From NCBI RefSeq assembly GCF_016862675.1, contig NZ_BONK01000009.1, positions 124,001 to 188,000 on the forward strand: a DNA stretch of 64,000 nucleotides, given 5' to 3'. The stretch's first letter is position 1. Each line of letters begins with the position of its first letter. The position numbers were made by a program, and so were the translations under genes. Below, one piece after another: positions 42,881-51,752 of the stretch. This stretch comes from Cellulomonas chitinilytica. GTDB lineage: Bacteria; Actinomycetota; Actinomycetes; Actinomycetales; Cellulomonadaceae. The notes below the pieces were generated by a model that was given only the letters and a program-made list of their open reading frames with translations, searched no databases and had not been told where the DNA came from.

Positions 42881-43542
42881 TCCGCGTGCTGCTCGCCGAC
42901 GACCAGGCGCTGGTCCGGGGCGGGTTCCGGGCGCTCGTCGACGCGGAGCCCGACATGACCGTCGTCGGCGAGGCGGCGACCGGGGACGACGCGGTCCGGC
43001 TCGCGCTCGACCTGCTGCCCGACGTCGTCCTCATGGACATCCGCATGCCCGGCACCGACGGGCTGGCCGCGACCCGGCGGATCGTCGAGGAGCCCCGCGC
43101 GCACGGCGTCCGCGTGGTCGTCGTGACGACGTTCGAGCTCGACGAGTACGTGGCCGAGGCGATCCGCGGCGGCGCGTCGGGGTTCCTCGTCAAGGACACC
43201 GAGCCCACCGACCTCCTGCGGGCCGTGCGGGTCGTCGCGGCCGGTGACGCGCTCCTGTCCCCCACGGTCACGCGCCGGCTGCTCGCGACCGTCGCGCGCG
43301 CGACCCGGGAGGTGCCCGAGCCGTCGGCGCTCGCGGACCTGACGGCACGCGAGCGGGAGGTCCTGGTGCTCGTCGCCGAAGGGCTCTCGAACGACGAGAT
43401 CGGGGAACGGCTGTTCCTCAGCCCGCTCACCGTGAAGACCCACGTGCTGCGGGCGGCGACGAAGCTCGGCGCGCGCGACCGGGCGCAGCTGGTGGTCGTC
43501 GCGTACGAGTCGGGTCTGGTCCGCCCCGGCTGGGCGGGCTGA
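42877..43542 (+). CDS. NarL/LuxR-family response regulator
   Basis: A 221-residue protein. The receiver domain has IRVLLADDQALVRGGF, phospho-acceptor Asp in VVLMDIRMPGTDG and Lys in LVKDTEP. The C-terminal LuxR HTH is LTAREREVLVLVAEGLSNDEIGERL then LSPLTVKTHV. It is coupled to the sensor kinase gene by a 4-nt overlap. Its targets may include the small SHOCT protein downstream. Confidence 0.94.
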   Translation: MIRVLLADDQALVRGGFRALVDAEPDMTVVGEAATGDDAVRLALDLLPDVVLMDIRMPGTDGLAATRRIVEEPRAHGVRVVVVTTFELDEYVAEAIRGGASGFLVKDTEPTDLLRAVRVVAAGDALLSPTVTRRLLATVARATREVPEPSALADLTAREREVLVLVAEGLSNDEIGERLFLSPLTVKTHVLRAATKLGARDRAQLVVVAYESGLVRPGWAG

Positions 43543-43658
43543 GGCGCTCCGGACGGAGCGGGCAGGACGGTCCGCACGGACGACGACCGCGAGGCCGGCC
43601 ACGGGAGACGGTGGTGGTGCGGTCGACAGCCGGCCGCCACCCGCACCTGGAGGTCGTC

Positions 43659-43940
43659 ATGCTCACCACGCTCGCGTCCCACCCCGTCGGCTGGGGCTGG
43701 GGTTGGGGTCCCGGACCCTGGTTCCTGCTCTTCCCCCTGTTCTGGTTCGGCCTGATCGTGCTGTTCTTCACGCTCATGAGCCGGCGTCGTCGACACTGGG
43801 GCGGCTGGGACGGCGACGGCCGCGGGACCAGCGGTGCGCGCTCCGTGCTCGCCGAGCGGTACGCGCGCGGCGAGATCGACGAGTCCGAGTACCGCGCCCG
43901 GCTCGAGGTCCTGCTCGCGTCGGAGGCGCCACGGTCCTGA
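43659..43940 (+). CDS. SHOCT-domain small membrane protein
   Basis: A 93-residue protein. A Trp/Gly-rich start (VGWGWGWGPGPW) precedes one membrane segment (FLLFPLFWFGLIVLFFTLM), a basic linker, and a C-terminal SHOCT motif (ARSVLAERYARGEIDESEYRARLEVL). The ATG at 43659 has GGAGG upstream; a GTG at 43611 would add 16 residues. SHOCT proteins are often membrane-stress targets of the neighbouring two-component system. Confidence 0.82.
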   Translation: MLTTLASHPVGWGWGWGPGPWFLLFPLFWFGLIVLFFTLMSRRRRHWGGWDGDGRGTSGARSVLAERYARGEIDESEYRARLEVLLASEAPRS

Positions 43941-43959
43941 CGACGAGGGAGCGGACTCG

Positions 43960-44253
43960 TCACCGTCGCGGCCGGACCTCCAGCCCGACCGTCACCACGT
44001 CGCCGACGTCCAGGCCCTCGGCGGCCCGCACCTCGTCCTTGATCGGGACGACGTACAGGCCGTCCTTCGGGAACAGGGACGTCTCCCACGTGGTGCCGCC
44101 GATCTGCGCGACGACGGGGATCATCCCCCACCCGTACGTCACGTCGCGGGCGACGTCGTGGATGTCGTCGCTCTGCGGCTCCGGCACGGTGACGTAGTGG
44201 TACGGCGCAGGCCCGCGCCAGTACCAGATCTCGCCGCGCACCAGCAGGTCCAT
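43960..44253 (-). CDS. DUF1905-domain protein
   Basis: A 97-residue beta-rich protein. RGEIWYWRGPAPYHYVTVPEPQ, VVAQIGGTTWETSLFPKDGLYVVPIKDEVR and LDVGDVVTVGLEVRPR follow the DUF1905 pattern. The function is unknown; relatives are sometimes fused to YdeI-like domains. It is divergent from the ligase gene. Confidence 0.82.
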   Translation of the reverse strand: MDLLVRGEIWYWRGPAPYHYVTVPEPQSDDIHDVARDVTYGWGMIPVVAQIGGTTWETSLFPKDGLYVVPIKDEVRAAEGLDVGDVVTVGLEVRPRR

Positions 44254-44306
44254 GCCGGCCAGGGTCCCGCATCGCCTCCGTCGTCGACCAGCGGCAGACT
44301 CGGCGG

Positions 44307-45779
44307 GTGCCCGAGCGTCGTGAGCGGCTGGCCGAGTACCGCGCGAAGCGCGACCTCGCGCGCACGCCCGAGCCCGTGCCCGCGGCCGACCAGGTGCTGC
44401 CGACCGGGGACGGCAGCACGTTCGTCGTCCAGGAGCACCACGCCCGCGCGCTGCACTGGGACGTCCGTCTGGAGCGCGACGGCGTGCTCGTCTCGTGGGC
44501 CGTCCCGAAGGGCCTCCCGCAGGACCCCGGCACCAACCACCTGGCCGTGCACACCGAGGACCACCCGCTGGAGTACGCGACGTTCGAGGGCCGGATCGGG
44601 GCCGGGGAGTACGGCGGCGGGCAGGTGACGATCTGGGACCGCGGCACGTACGAGACGCTGAAGTGGGAGGACCGCGAGGTGCAGGTCGTGCTGCACGGCG
44701 AGCGCGTCGAGGGCCGGTACGTGTTCTTCGCGACGAGCACGAAGGGCAGGCCCGACGACGGCCGGAGCTGGATGGTGCACCGCATGGACCCGCCGGCGCG
44801 CGACGACTGGACCCCGCTGCCCGACCTGGTGCGCCCGATGCTCGCCACCCCGGGCGAGCTGCCCGAGGACGACGACGGGTGGGCGTTCGAGATGAAGTGG
44901 GACGGCGTGCGGGCCGTCGCGTACGTGGACGGCGGGCGGGTGCGGCTGATGTCGCGCAACGACCTGGACGTCACCCGGTCGTACCCGGAGATCGCCGGGC
45001 TCGGCGAGCAGCTCGGGTCGGTGCAGGCGGTGCTGGACGGCGAGCTCGTCACGTTCGACGAGCGAGGCGCGCCGCACTTCGGGCGGCTGCAGCAGCGGAT
45101 GCACGTGCAGGACCCGGCGGCGGCCCGGCGGCTCGCGAAGACGGTCCCCGTCGTCTACCTGGTGTTCGACGTGCTGCACCTCGACGGCCGTCCGACCGTG
45201 GACCTGCCGTACGACGAGCGCCGGGCGCTGCTCGACGGCCTGGGGCTCGCGGGCCGGTCGTGGCAGACGCCGCCGTCGTTCGACGGACCGGGCGCCGACG
45301 TGCTCGCGGCGAGCCGGGAGAACGGCCTGGAGGGTGTCGTCGCGAAGCGCCGCACCGGTCGCTACCGCCCGGGGAGCCGGTCGCCGGACTGGCGCAAGGT
45401 GAAGCACGTCCGGATGCAGGAGGTCGTGGTCGTCGGGTGGCGGCCCGGCAAGGGCGCCCGCGCAGAGACCCTCGGGGCGCTGGTGCTGGGCGTGCACGAC
45501 GGCGGCGGGGTCCTGCGGCCGGCGGGGTCGGTCGGCACCGGTTTCACCCGACGGATGCTCGACGAGCTGCTCGCCCGGCTCCGTCCGCTCGAGGTGGCCG
45601 GGTCGCCGTTCGAGGAGCGGCTGCCGGGCGCCGAGACGCGCGACGTGCACTGGGTCCGGCCGCAGGTCGTGGGCGAGGTGGCCTTCGCGGAGTGGACGTC
45701 GGACGGCCGGCTCCGGCACCCGTCGTGGCGGGGGCTGCGGCCCGACAAGGCCGTCACGGACGTCGTCCGGGAGAGCTGA
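44307..45779 (+). CDS. ligD: ATP-dependent DNA ligase with 3'-phosphoesterase domain (LigD-type)
   Basis: A 490-residue enzyme. Residues about 25-165 form the LigD phosphoesterase domain (FVVQEHHARALHWDVRLE, GGQVTIWDRG, WMVHRM). From about 180 is the ATP-dependent ligase with the adenylation motif FEMKWDGVRA (Lys nucleophile) and the OB-fold end (LRHPSWRGLRPDK). It joins broken DNA ends in Ku-dependent repair. There is no polymerase (POL) domain and no ku gene here. The GTG is 6 nt after CAGACT. Confidence 0.93.
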   Translation: MPERRERLAEYRAKRDLARTPEPVPAADQVLPTGDGSTFVVQEHHARALHWDVRLERDGVLVSWAVPKGLPQDPGTNHLAVHTEDHPLEYATFEGRIGAGEYGGGQVTIWDRGTYETLKWEDREVQVVLHGERVEGRYVFFATSTKGRPDDGRSWMVHRMDPPARDDWTPLPDLVRPMLATPGELPEDDDGWAFEMKWDGVRAVAYVDGGRVRLMSRNDLDVTRSYPEIAGLGEQLGSVQAVLDGELVTFDERGAPHFGRLQQRMHVQDPAAARRLAKTVPVVYLVFDVLHLDGRPTVDLPYDERRALLDGLGLAGRSWQTPPSFDGPGADVLAASRENGLEGVVAKRRTGRYRPGSRSPDWRKVKHVRMQEVVVVGWRPGKGARAETLGALVLGVHDGGGVLRPAGSVGTGFTRRMLDELLARLRPLEVAGSPFEERLPGAETRDVHWVRPQVVGEVAFAEWTSDGRLRHPSWRGLRPDKAVTDVVRES

Positions 45780-45902
45780 GCGGCACCTGGACGCCCGTTC
45801 AAAAACGATTCAAAACGGGTCCGACCTCTCAGCACGCCGATCACGGTGCCGAACGGACGGGTGCGCACACGGAGGCGCCCGAGCACCGACGAGAGGCGAC
45901 CC

Positions 45903-47516
45903 ATGGCCCGCAAGACGACTTCGCGACGCACGACGGGCTGGTTCGCCCGCCGCGGCCTGCAGGCGAAGATCCTGCTCACCTTCGCCGTCGCGGGCGCCGT
46001 CGCCCTGGCGTCCGCCGGGTTCGCCGCCACCGTGCTGCTCGGCGCGAAGGCCGACATGGCCACCATCGCCGCAGGTCAGCGGGACATCGTCGACGTCCGT
46101 GGCCTCGTCCACCAGGACCAGATCAAGGCGCGCATGATCGTCGCCCAGATCGCCGCGTCCGTCGACGCGAAGAGCAAGGCCGACTGGCAGGCGCGGCTCG
46201 TCGACAACGACGCCGAGCTCCAGGCGGGGATCGACGCGTACGGCACCACCGCCGCCGGCTCCGACCCGCGGTGGAAGCAGTTCCTCGCGGACTACGAGGC
46301 GTTCCTGACGATCCGCGACGGGCAGCTGGTCCCCGCCGCGACGAAGGGCGACCTCCTCGCCTACGGCCGGATCCGCGACAACGCCGCGCAGCCCGCGATC
46401 GAGACGTACGTCGCCGACCTCGACGCGGTCGCCGAGCAGAACACCGCGCTCGTCGCCGACGTCGCCGCGCAGTCCCAGCGCCAGGCGGGCACTGCCGTGA
46501 TCGTGCTCGTCGGCAGCCTCGTCGTCGCGCTCGGGCTCGCGCTGGCGCTCACCTACCGCGTGACCCGCGGGATCCGCCGGTCCGTCGACGAGGTCAGGAA
46601 CGCGCTGCAGGCCATGGCCCGCGGCGACTTCACCGTGACCGCGCAGGTCCGCTCGGGCGACGAGGTCGGCCAGACCGCCGAGGCGCTCGCCGTCGCGCAG
46701 GCGGCGGTCCGCGAGACCCTCGCAGGCGTCGTCGAGACGTCCCAGACCGTCGCCGCCGCCGCCGAGCAGCTCTCCGCGGCCTCCCAGCAGGTCGGCTCCG
46801 CCCAGGACGAGACCAGCGCGCAGGCCGGGGTCGTCGCCGCCGCCGCCGAGCAGGTCTCCCGCAACGTCCAGTCCGTCTCCCTCGGCTCCGAGGAGATGGG
46901 GTCCGCCATCCGCGAGGTCGCGCAGAGCGCGTCGGAGGCCGCCAAGGTCGCCGGCCGCGCCACGCAGATGGCCGTCGTGACCAACGAGCGGGTGCAGCGC
47001 CTCGGGCTGTCCAGCCAGGAGATCGGCAACGTCGTCAAGGTCATCACGTCCATCGCGGAGCAGACGAACCTGCTGGCCCTCAACGCGACGATCGAGGCGG
47101 CCCGCGCCGGGGAGGCCGGCAAGGGCTTCGCGGTCGTCGCCGGCGAGGTCAAGGAGCTCGCGTCCGAGACGGCCCGTGCCACCGAGGACATCGCCCGCCG
47201 GGTCGAGGCCATCCAGGCCGACACCACCGGCGCCGTCGACGCCATCGCGGAGATCTCGGCGATCATCGACTCGATCAACGACTTCCAGATGAGCATCGCG
47301 TCGGCCATCGAGGAGCAGACGGCCACCACCAACGAGATGTCCCGCGGAGTCGCGCAGGCCGCCGCCGGGTCCGGCGACATCGCGGACAACATCACGGGAG
47401 TCGCCACCGCGGCGGCCGTGGGTGCGAGTGCGCTGAACGAGATGGGGGCGTCGGTGGCGGAGCTCGCCAAGCTCGCCGCCGACCTGCGCGGCCGCGTGGA
47501 GACGTTCACGTACTGA
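45903..47516 (+). CDS. Methyl-accepting chemotaxis protein
   Basis: A 537-residue transducer. TM1 lies at about 22-45, a periplasmic four-helix-type sensor (45-200, with [21 protein letters not shown]) precedes TM2 at about 205-228, then HAMP (about 228-280) and the signalling domain with the highly conserved hairpin [18 protein letters not shown]. It implies the host is motile with a CheA/CheW pathway elsewhere. The ATG at 45903 follows AGAGG. Upstream are paired TTCAAAA sequences (45799-45815). Confidence 0.93.
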   Translation: MARKTTSRRTTGWFARRGLQAKILLTFAVAGAVALASAGFAATVLLGAKADMATIAAGQRDIVDVRGLVHQDQIKARMIVAQIAASVDAKSKADWQARLVDNDAELQAGIDAYGTTAAGSDPRWKQFLADYEAFLTIRDGQLVPAATKGDLLAYGRIRDNAAQPAIETYVADLDAVAEQNTALVADVAAQSQRQAGTAVIVLVGSLVVALGLALALTYRVTRGIRRSVDEVRNALQAMARGDFTVTAQVRSGDEVGQTAEALAVAQAAVRETLAGVVETSQTVAAAAEQLSAASQQVGSAQDETSAQAGVVAAAAEQVSRNVQSVSLGSEEMGSAIREVAQSASEAAKVAGRATQMAVVTNERVQRLGLSSQEIGNVVKVITSIAEQTNLLALNATIEAARAGEAGKGFAVVAGEVKELASETARATEDIARRVEAIQADTTGAVDAIAEISAIIDSINDFQMSIASAIEEQTATTNEMSRGVAQAAAGSGDIADNITGVATAAAVGASALNEMGASVAELAKLAADLRGRVETFTY

Positions 47517-47533
47517 CGCGGCTCTCCCGCTGT

Positions 47534-47568
47534 GGCACTTCCGGACGGGTTCCGTCCGGAACGGTGCC
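47534..47568 (+). terminator. Hairpin after the chemoreceptor gene
   Basis: TTCCGGACGG (47539-47548), GTT and CCGTCCGGAA (47552-47561) form a perfect 10-bp stem extended by GGCAC/GTGCC. It starts 18 nt past the chemoreceptor stop. The downstream side reaches a TACCGT sequence. Confidence 0.7.
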
Positions 47569-47616
47569 TACCGTGGCGGTCGTCGGGAACGACGGACGAG
47601 GCCGGGGAGTGCACGC

Positions 47617-48399
47617 ATGCGGGTCGACGCAGGACGGACGAGTGGTCGCCGAACGGCCCGACGCGGGCTGGTGATCGGCATCCTCGGTCTGGCGTCGTCG
47701 CTGGTCGCAGCCTGTTCGACCGGCGGCGACGCGGCGGGTCCGGCGGCGACCCGGGCGGTGCCCGTGACGTCCGCGGCAGCGGTCGAGCGCCCGGCGTGCG
47801 CCGCGGACGCCGGCGGTGAGCTCGTCACGGCCACGACCAGCACGGGCGACCCCGTCGGCATCCTCGTGATCGGCGCGGGCACCGGAGGTGTGGTGCTCGG
47901 ACCGCACGACGACGGCGACATCTGCCAGTGGCTCCCGTACGCCACGCGCCTGGCGGCGCGGTACCGGGTCGCGCTGTACGACTGGGCGGACCCGAGGACC
48001 GACCTGCCGGCGCTCGCGGCCGCCGCGCTGCGCGACGCCGGTGCGCAGAAGGTCGTGCTCGGGGGCGCGTCGTACGGAGGCGCCGTCGCGCTGTCGGAGG
48101 CGTACCGGGTCCAGCCGGCGCCGTCCGGCGTGCTGACGCTGGGCGGCGAGATCACGCTGCCCGGCCTGGACGGCACCGCGGGGATCGCGCAGTGGACGGG
48201 TCCGCTGCTGCAGCTCGGCAGCACGGACGACGACTTCTTCGACAGCGACGACGCCGAGCAGCTCCGGTTGCTGCACCCGGGCGACGAGACGATCGTGATG
48301 TTCCCGGGGACGGCGCACGGCCTCGAGCTCCTGAGGGGGCACGACCGTGACGCCGCGTGGGACGCGATCGACCAGTTCCTCGCCGGCGTGCTCGGCTGA
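47617..48399 (+). CDS. Lipoprotein with alpha/beta-hydrolase domain
   Basis: A 260-residue protein. A signal sequence ends in the lipobox LVAAC near residues 29-33. The mature part is an alpha/beta-hydrolase: VVLGGASYGGAVALSEA (nucleophile Ser), STDDDFFDSDDAEQL (acid) and FPGTAHGLELL (His). It would be membrane-anchored and face outward. The ATG has GGGGAG upstream. The substrate is unknown. Confidence 0.85.
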   Translation: MRVDAGRTSGRRTARRGLVIGILGLASSLVAACSTGGDAAGPAATRAVPVTSAAAVERPACAADAGGELVTATTSTGDPVGILVIGAGTGGVVLGPHDDGDICQWLPYATRLAARYRVALYDWADPRTDLPALAAAALRDAGAQKVVLGGASYGGAVALSEAYRVQPAPSGVLTLGGEITLPGLDGTAGIAQWTGPLLQLGSTDDDFFDSDDAEQLRLLHPGDETIVMFPGTAHGLELLRGHDRDAAWDAIDQFLAGVLG

Positions 48400-48472
48400 T
48401 CCGCCGCGAGCGCGCACCGGGCGAGCGTGTCCGTCGTGGTGCTCCGCGTCCCGGTGCCGCCAGACTCCTCCC

Positions 48473-49189
48473 GTGCCCCGACCGCTGAGCGCCGCCGCCG
48501 AGCGGACCGTCCTCGACCTCTGGGCGGCCCGCCTCCGGGTTCCTCGGACCACGTTCGACGCCCCTGGCACCACCTTCGTCGAACGCCCGGCTGACTTCCC
48601 CGCGGTCGTGGTCGTGGAGCTCGGCGGAGCGGTCGTCGTCACCGGGCCGGGTCCCGCGCTCGCCGACCTCCGGCCGCTGCCCGACGGTGCGCTGCTCGAC
48701 GGCTCCGCGCTGCTGCGAGCCCTCGCCGCACGCTCCCCGCACCTCGTCGGTCGCGCCCGGCTCGCCTACGCCGACGCCTCCTCGTTCGTCGAGCCGCACC
48801 TCGCACCCGGCCTGGCGGTCCGCCCCGCGCTCGGCCCCGACCTGGAGGACGTCCTCTCCCGCCTCACGCCCGAGGAGCGCGAGGAGTCCGGCCTCGACGA
48901 CGCGACCGACGCCCAGGTGCTCACGGACGCCACCGGCCGACCCGCGGCGGCGTGCGGGTACGAGGTCTGGGACGACGTGATGGCGCACGTCGGCGTCGCC
49001 GTCGCGGCCGACCGCCGAGGTCAGGGGCTCGCCACGACGGTGGCAGCAGCCGTCACCCGGCAGGCGACGACCGCCGGTCTGGTCGCCCAGTGGCGCGCCC
49101 GCCCCGAGAACGTGGCTTCCGTCCGGGTCGCCGACCGACTGGGCTACGTCCGGCTCGGCACGCAGGTCGCGGTGAACCTGGGCGGCTGA
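48473..49189 (+). CDS. GNAT-family N-acetyltransferase
   Basis: A 238-residue protein. The first half (to about 130) is a small unfamiliar domain; the GNAT fold occupies the C-terminal half with MAHVGVAVAADRRGQGLATTV (motif A) and QWRARPENVASVRVADRLGY (motif B). The GTG at 48473 is 6 nt after CAGACT, matching the leaderless pattern. Substrate unknown. Confidence 0.85.
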   Translation: MPRPLSAAAERTVLDLWAARLRVPRTTFDAPGTTFVERPADFPAVVVVELGGAVVVTGPGPALADLRPLPDGALLDGSALLRALAARSPHLVGRARLAYADASSFVEPHLAPGLAVRPALGPDLEDVLSRLTPEEREESGLDDATDAQVLTDATGRPAAACGYEVWDDVMAHVGVAVAADRRGQGLATTVAAAVTRQATTAGLVAQWRARPENVASVRVADRLGYVRLGTQVAVNLGG

Positions 49190-49235
49190 CCGCTCGCCTC
49201 CGGGCAGCCGCCGTCCCGCGGCGGCCGGCTCGTCG

Positions 49236-49751
49236 TCACGGCACCACCTCGCGGATGCTCTCATACACCGCCTTCATCGGGAGGAACAGGGTCTGCTCGT
49301 CGATGGGCGACGCGGCGAACCCGTGCCGCCGGTAGAACGAGGCGGCAGCGTCGTCGATCGCGTGCACCAGGACGGCCCGGACACCGACGACGTCGGCCGC
49401 GACCGCGATCCGTCTGATCGCGTCCTGCAGGAGGGACGCACCGAGGCCGGCTCCCTGGTGACGGTCGTCGACGGCGAGGCGGCCCAGGAGGATCACCGGG
49501 ATCGGGTCGGGCATGTTCCGACGGACCGGTCCGGGCGCGTCGGACAGCTCGACGGACGACGAGGCGAGGCTGTAGTAGCCGACGACCGGCCCGTCGACGC
49601 CGTCGAGCGTGACGAACGTCCGAGACCCACCTGCGGCCTCGTTCTTCAGCGCCCGGTCGTGGAACCAGCCGTCGAGCGCTCCGACACCGCACCGGAACGC
49701 CGAGCGGTCGTGGTGCGCCAGCAGAGGAGCGGGTCGCGTGTACCTCGTCAC
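49236..49751 (-). CDS. GNAT toxin (TacT/AtaT-like)
   Basis: A 171-residue acetyltransferase. PAPLLAHHDRSAFRCGVGALDGWF is the diagnostic N-terminus (L-x-x-x-H-x-x-x-x-F-x-C-G), PVILLGRLAVDDRHQGAGLGASLL is the acetyl-CoA motif, and ASFYRRHGFAASP the C-terminal helix. Such toxins acetylate charged tRNA. The GTG overlaps the stop of the DUF1778 antitoxin gene (GTGA). Confidence 0.92.
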   Translation of the reverse strand: MTRYTRPAPLLAHHDRSAFRCGVGALDGWFHDRALKNEAAGGSRTFVTLDGVDGPVVGYYSLASSSVELSDAPGPVRRNMPDPIPVILLGRLAVDDRHQGAGLGASLLQDAIRRIAVAADVVGVRAVLVHAIDDAAASFYRRHGFAASPIDEQTLFLPMKAVYESIREVVP

Positions 49752-50023
49752 TCGTCGAACACGGACTTGTGCTGCAGCAGCTCCACGAGGGCGGGGACCG
49801 GCCGCGCCGGAGCGTCGAGCGCGGCCACGAACTGCTCCCATGCCGCCTCGCCGACCGCGAACGTCCGACGGTCCGACAGGACCTCCTCGGCGCGTTCGGT
49901 GAGCACCTGGACGCTGAAATCGGTCGTGTTCCGGCCGAGGACCTCGGCGGCACGGTCGATCGTGCGCTTCTGGTGCCTGGTGACGCGCAGCGCGATCCGC
50001 TCGTCCTTCGGTGCCGCTCGCAT
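49748..50023 (-). CDS. DUF1778-family antitoxin (TacA-like)
   Basis: A 91-residue protein. DERIALRVTRHQKRTIDRAAEVLGRNTTDFSVQVLTERAEEVL is the ribbon-helix-helix region, and WEQFVAALDAPARPVPALVELL the toxin-binding tail. It precedes and overlaps the GNAT toxin gene. The ATG at 50023 is 8 nt after TACAGT. An RHH repressor of its own operon is expected. Confidence 0.92.
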   Translation of the reverse strand: MRAAPKDERIALRVTRHQKRTIDRAAEVLGRNTTDFSVQVLTERAEEVLSDRRTFAVGEAAWEQFVAALDAPARPVPALVELLQHKSVFDE

Positions 50024-50084
50024 GGGATCAGACTGTACGCCTGAGAGGCACACGAGGTCGAGGGGGCGCCCTCCGCTCCGGGAG

Positions 50085-51536
50085 TCACCGTGCCCGCGTC
50101 CGTCGGGCGAACGTCTCGAGGCTCAGCGCGTCCACCATCAGCCCCGCGTCCTGCCGCACCCACCGCGCCCCGGTGGCCCGCCGCTCGTCGGGCTTCGCGT
50201 ACCGGTAGCGGTAGAGCCGCGCCCGCACCCACCGGGGCCGCTCGCCGCCGAACGGGTCGGACGCGAGCAGCCGCAGCGTCGGCGGGTCGGCCTCCAGGAG
50301 CCGCAGCAGGAACGGCAGGAACCAGCGCATCTGGATCGACGAGCCGAGCGCGAGGAACCACATCAGCCAGTCCAGGCGCAGGTGGTACGGCGCGAACTGC
50401 CGGGGCAGGCGGAGCACGTCGCCGGGCTTCCCGCGGAACCCGTACTCCTCCCACGCCGCGTCCAGGCTCGGCTCGGGGTCGAGGGTGCCCTCGACGACCA
50501 CCTCGGTCCGCCTGCGCCCGATGGTGCCGAAGGCCCCGTACGCGTTGACGAGGTGCCACACGTTGAACGACGCGTTCATGAGCTGGTGCCGCGAGAAGAG
50601 GTTGCGCAGCGGCCACCAGCTCAGCACCACGCACAGCGCGGACACGGCGAGCACGACGGCGACGAACCACCCGGGCGAGGCGCCGGCCGGCCCGCCGGCG
50701 TGGACGCCGAGGACCGTCGACCACACCCGGTCGTCGACCGCGGAGAACGCGAGCACGATCGTCAGCCAGTTCAGCCAGGCGAAGTTCCCCGACAGGACGA
50801 GCCAGAGCTGGGTGGCGATCATCAGCCCCGCCGCGACGGCCTGGACGGGCCCGGGGACCAGCAGGAACAGCGGGACGACGAGCTGCACCACGTGGTTCGA
50901 CGCGACCTCGACCCGGTGCATCGGCCGCGGCAGCAGGTGGAAGAGGCGGCTCAGCGGGCCGGGCATCGGCTGCGTCTCGTGGTGGTAGTAGAGGGCCGTG
51001 AGGTCCCGCCACGCCGGGTCCCCGCGCCACTTGATGAGGCCCGCCCCGAGCTCGACGCGCAGCACCAGCCACCACAGCAGCACGAGCACGGTGACCGGCG
51101 GCGCGACGTCGTCGGACCCGAGGAACGCCGCGAGGAACCCGGCCTCGAGCAGCAGCGACTCCCACCCGAACCCGTAGAACGTCTGCCCGACGTTCACCAC
51201 CGACAGGTACAGCCCCCACAGCAGCAGGAACGCGGCCATCGGCACCCACGGCGCCGCCCGCTGCGGCAGCCCCGCGACGAGCGCGAGCCCGACGACGACC
51301 CCCACCCACCCGACGGCCACGACCAGCCCGTCGGAGTACCGCCACTGGAACAGGCTCGGCGCCCGCCGCCACGGCACGCGCGCGACGAACGCCGGCACCG
51401 GAAGCAGCCCGTGGGACCCGAGCAGCGGCCGGAACTGCCGCAGGACGACGACGAACCCGACGACGAACACGGCCGCGACCCCGCGCTGCACCACGGCACG
51501 CGCCACCGTGTACCGCTCGGCGTCGAACCACTCCAC
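50085..51536 (-). CDS. Lipase maturation factor-family membrane protein
   Basis: About 483 residues with at least ten membrane segments. It begins VEWFDAERYTVARAVVQRGVAAVF, and has NVGQTFYGFGWESLLLEAGFLAAFLG, ELGAGLIKWRGDPAWRDLTALYYHHETQPMPGPLS, and AWEEYGFRGKPGDVLRLPRQFAPYHLRLDWLMWF, all hallmarks of the LMF1-like family (HTTM-related). In vertebrates LMF1 matures lipases; the bacterial role is not established. The start is uncertain: several GTG codons lie between 51536 and 51620, and I chose the one giving the family-like VEWF start. Confidence 0.85.
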   Translation of the reverse strand: MEWFDAERYTVARAVVQRGVAAVFVVGFVVVLRQFRPLLGSHGLLPVPAFVARVPWRRAPSLFQWRYSDGLVVAVGWVGVVVGLALVAGLPQRAAPWVPMAAFLLLWGLYLSVVNVGQTFYGFGWESLLLEAGFLAAFLGSDDVAPPVTVLVLLWWLVLRVELGAGLIKWRGDPAWRDLTALYYHHETQPMPGPLSRLFHLLPRPMHRVEVASNHVVQLVVPLFLLVPGPVQAVAAGLMIATQLWLVLSGNFAWLNWLTIVLAFSAVDDRVWSTVLGVHAGGPAGASPGWFVAVVLAVSALCVVLSWWPLRNLFSRHQLMNASFNVWHLVNAYGAFGTIGRRRTEVVVEGTLDPEPSLDAAWEEYGFRGKPGDVLRLPRQFAPYHLRLDWLMWFLALGSSIQMRWFLPFLLRLLEADPPTLRLLASDPFGGERPRWVRARLYRYRYAKPDERRATGARWVRQDAGLMVDALSLETFARRTRAR

Positions 51537-51700
51537 CGCGACCACCACCTGCACCCCGACCCGACCAGCGTCCCGGACCCCCCGCCGCCCCGCGAGCCCA
51601 CCCGTGCCGCCCCACCCCACCGCCGCCCGCCAGACACCCGCCCGCCCGGCCCGTCACGTGGCGGCGCAGGTGGGGAAACTCCCTGTCGGAGCCGGCGTCT

Positions 51701-51710
51701 TTACCGGTAA
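51701..51710. promoter_or_regulatory. TTACCGGTAA palindrome upstream of the ABC exporter
   Basis: A perfect 10-nt palindrome in the divergent region between the LMF gene and the ABC exporter, 42 nt before the ABC start. It resembles the CTTACCG/CGGTAAG dyad at 10764-10779. The function is inferred. Confidence 0.4.
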
Positions 51711-51752
51711 CGTCTCGCGCGGCCGGACGGGACGAACCAGACAGGAGACATC

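Noticed and set aside
45799..45841. Sigma-28-type flagellar promoter before the chemoreceptor (TTCAAAA pairs and GCCGAT)
   Set aside because: GCCGAT is present but no CTCA/TAAA-type -35 lies at the required 15-16 nt distance.
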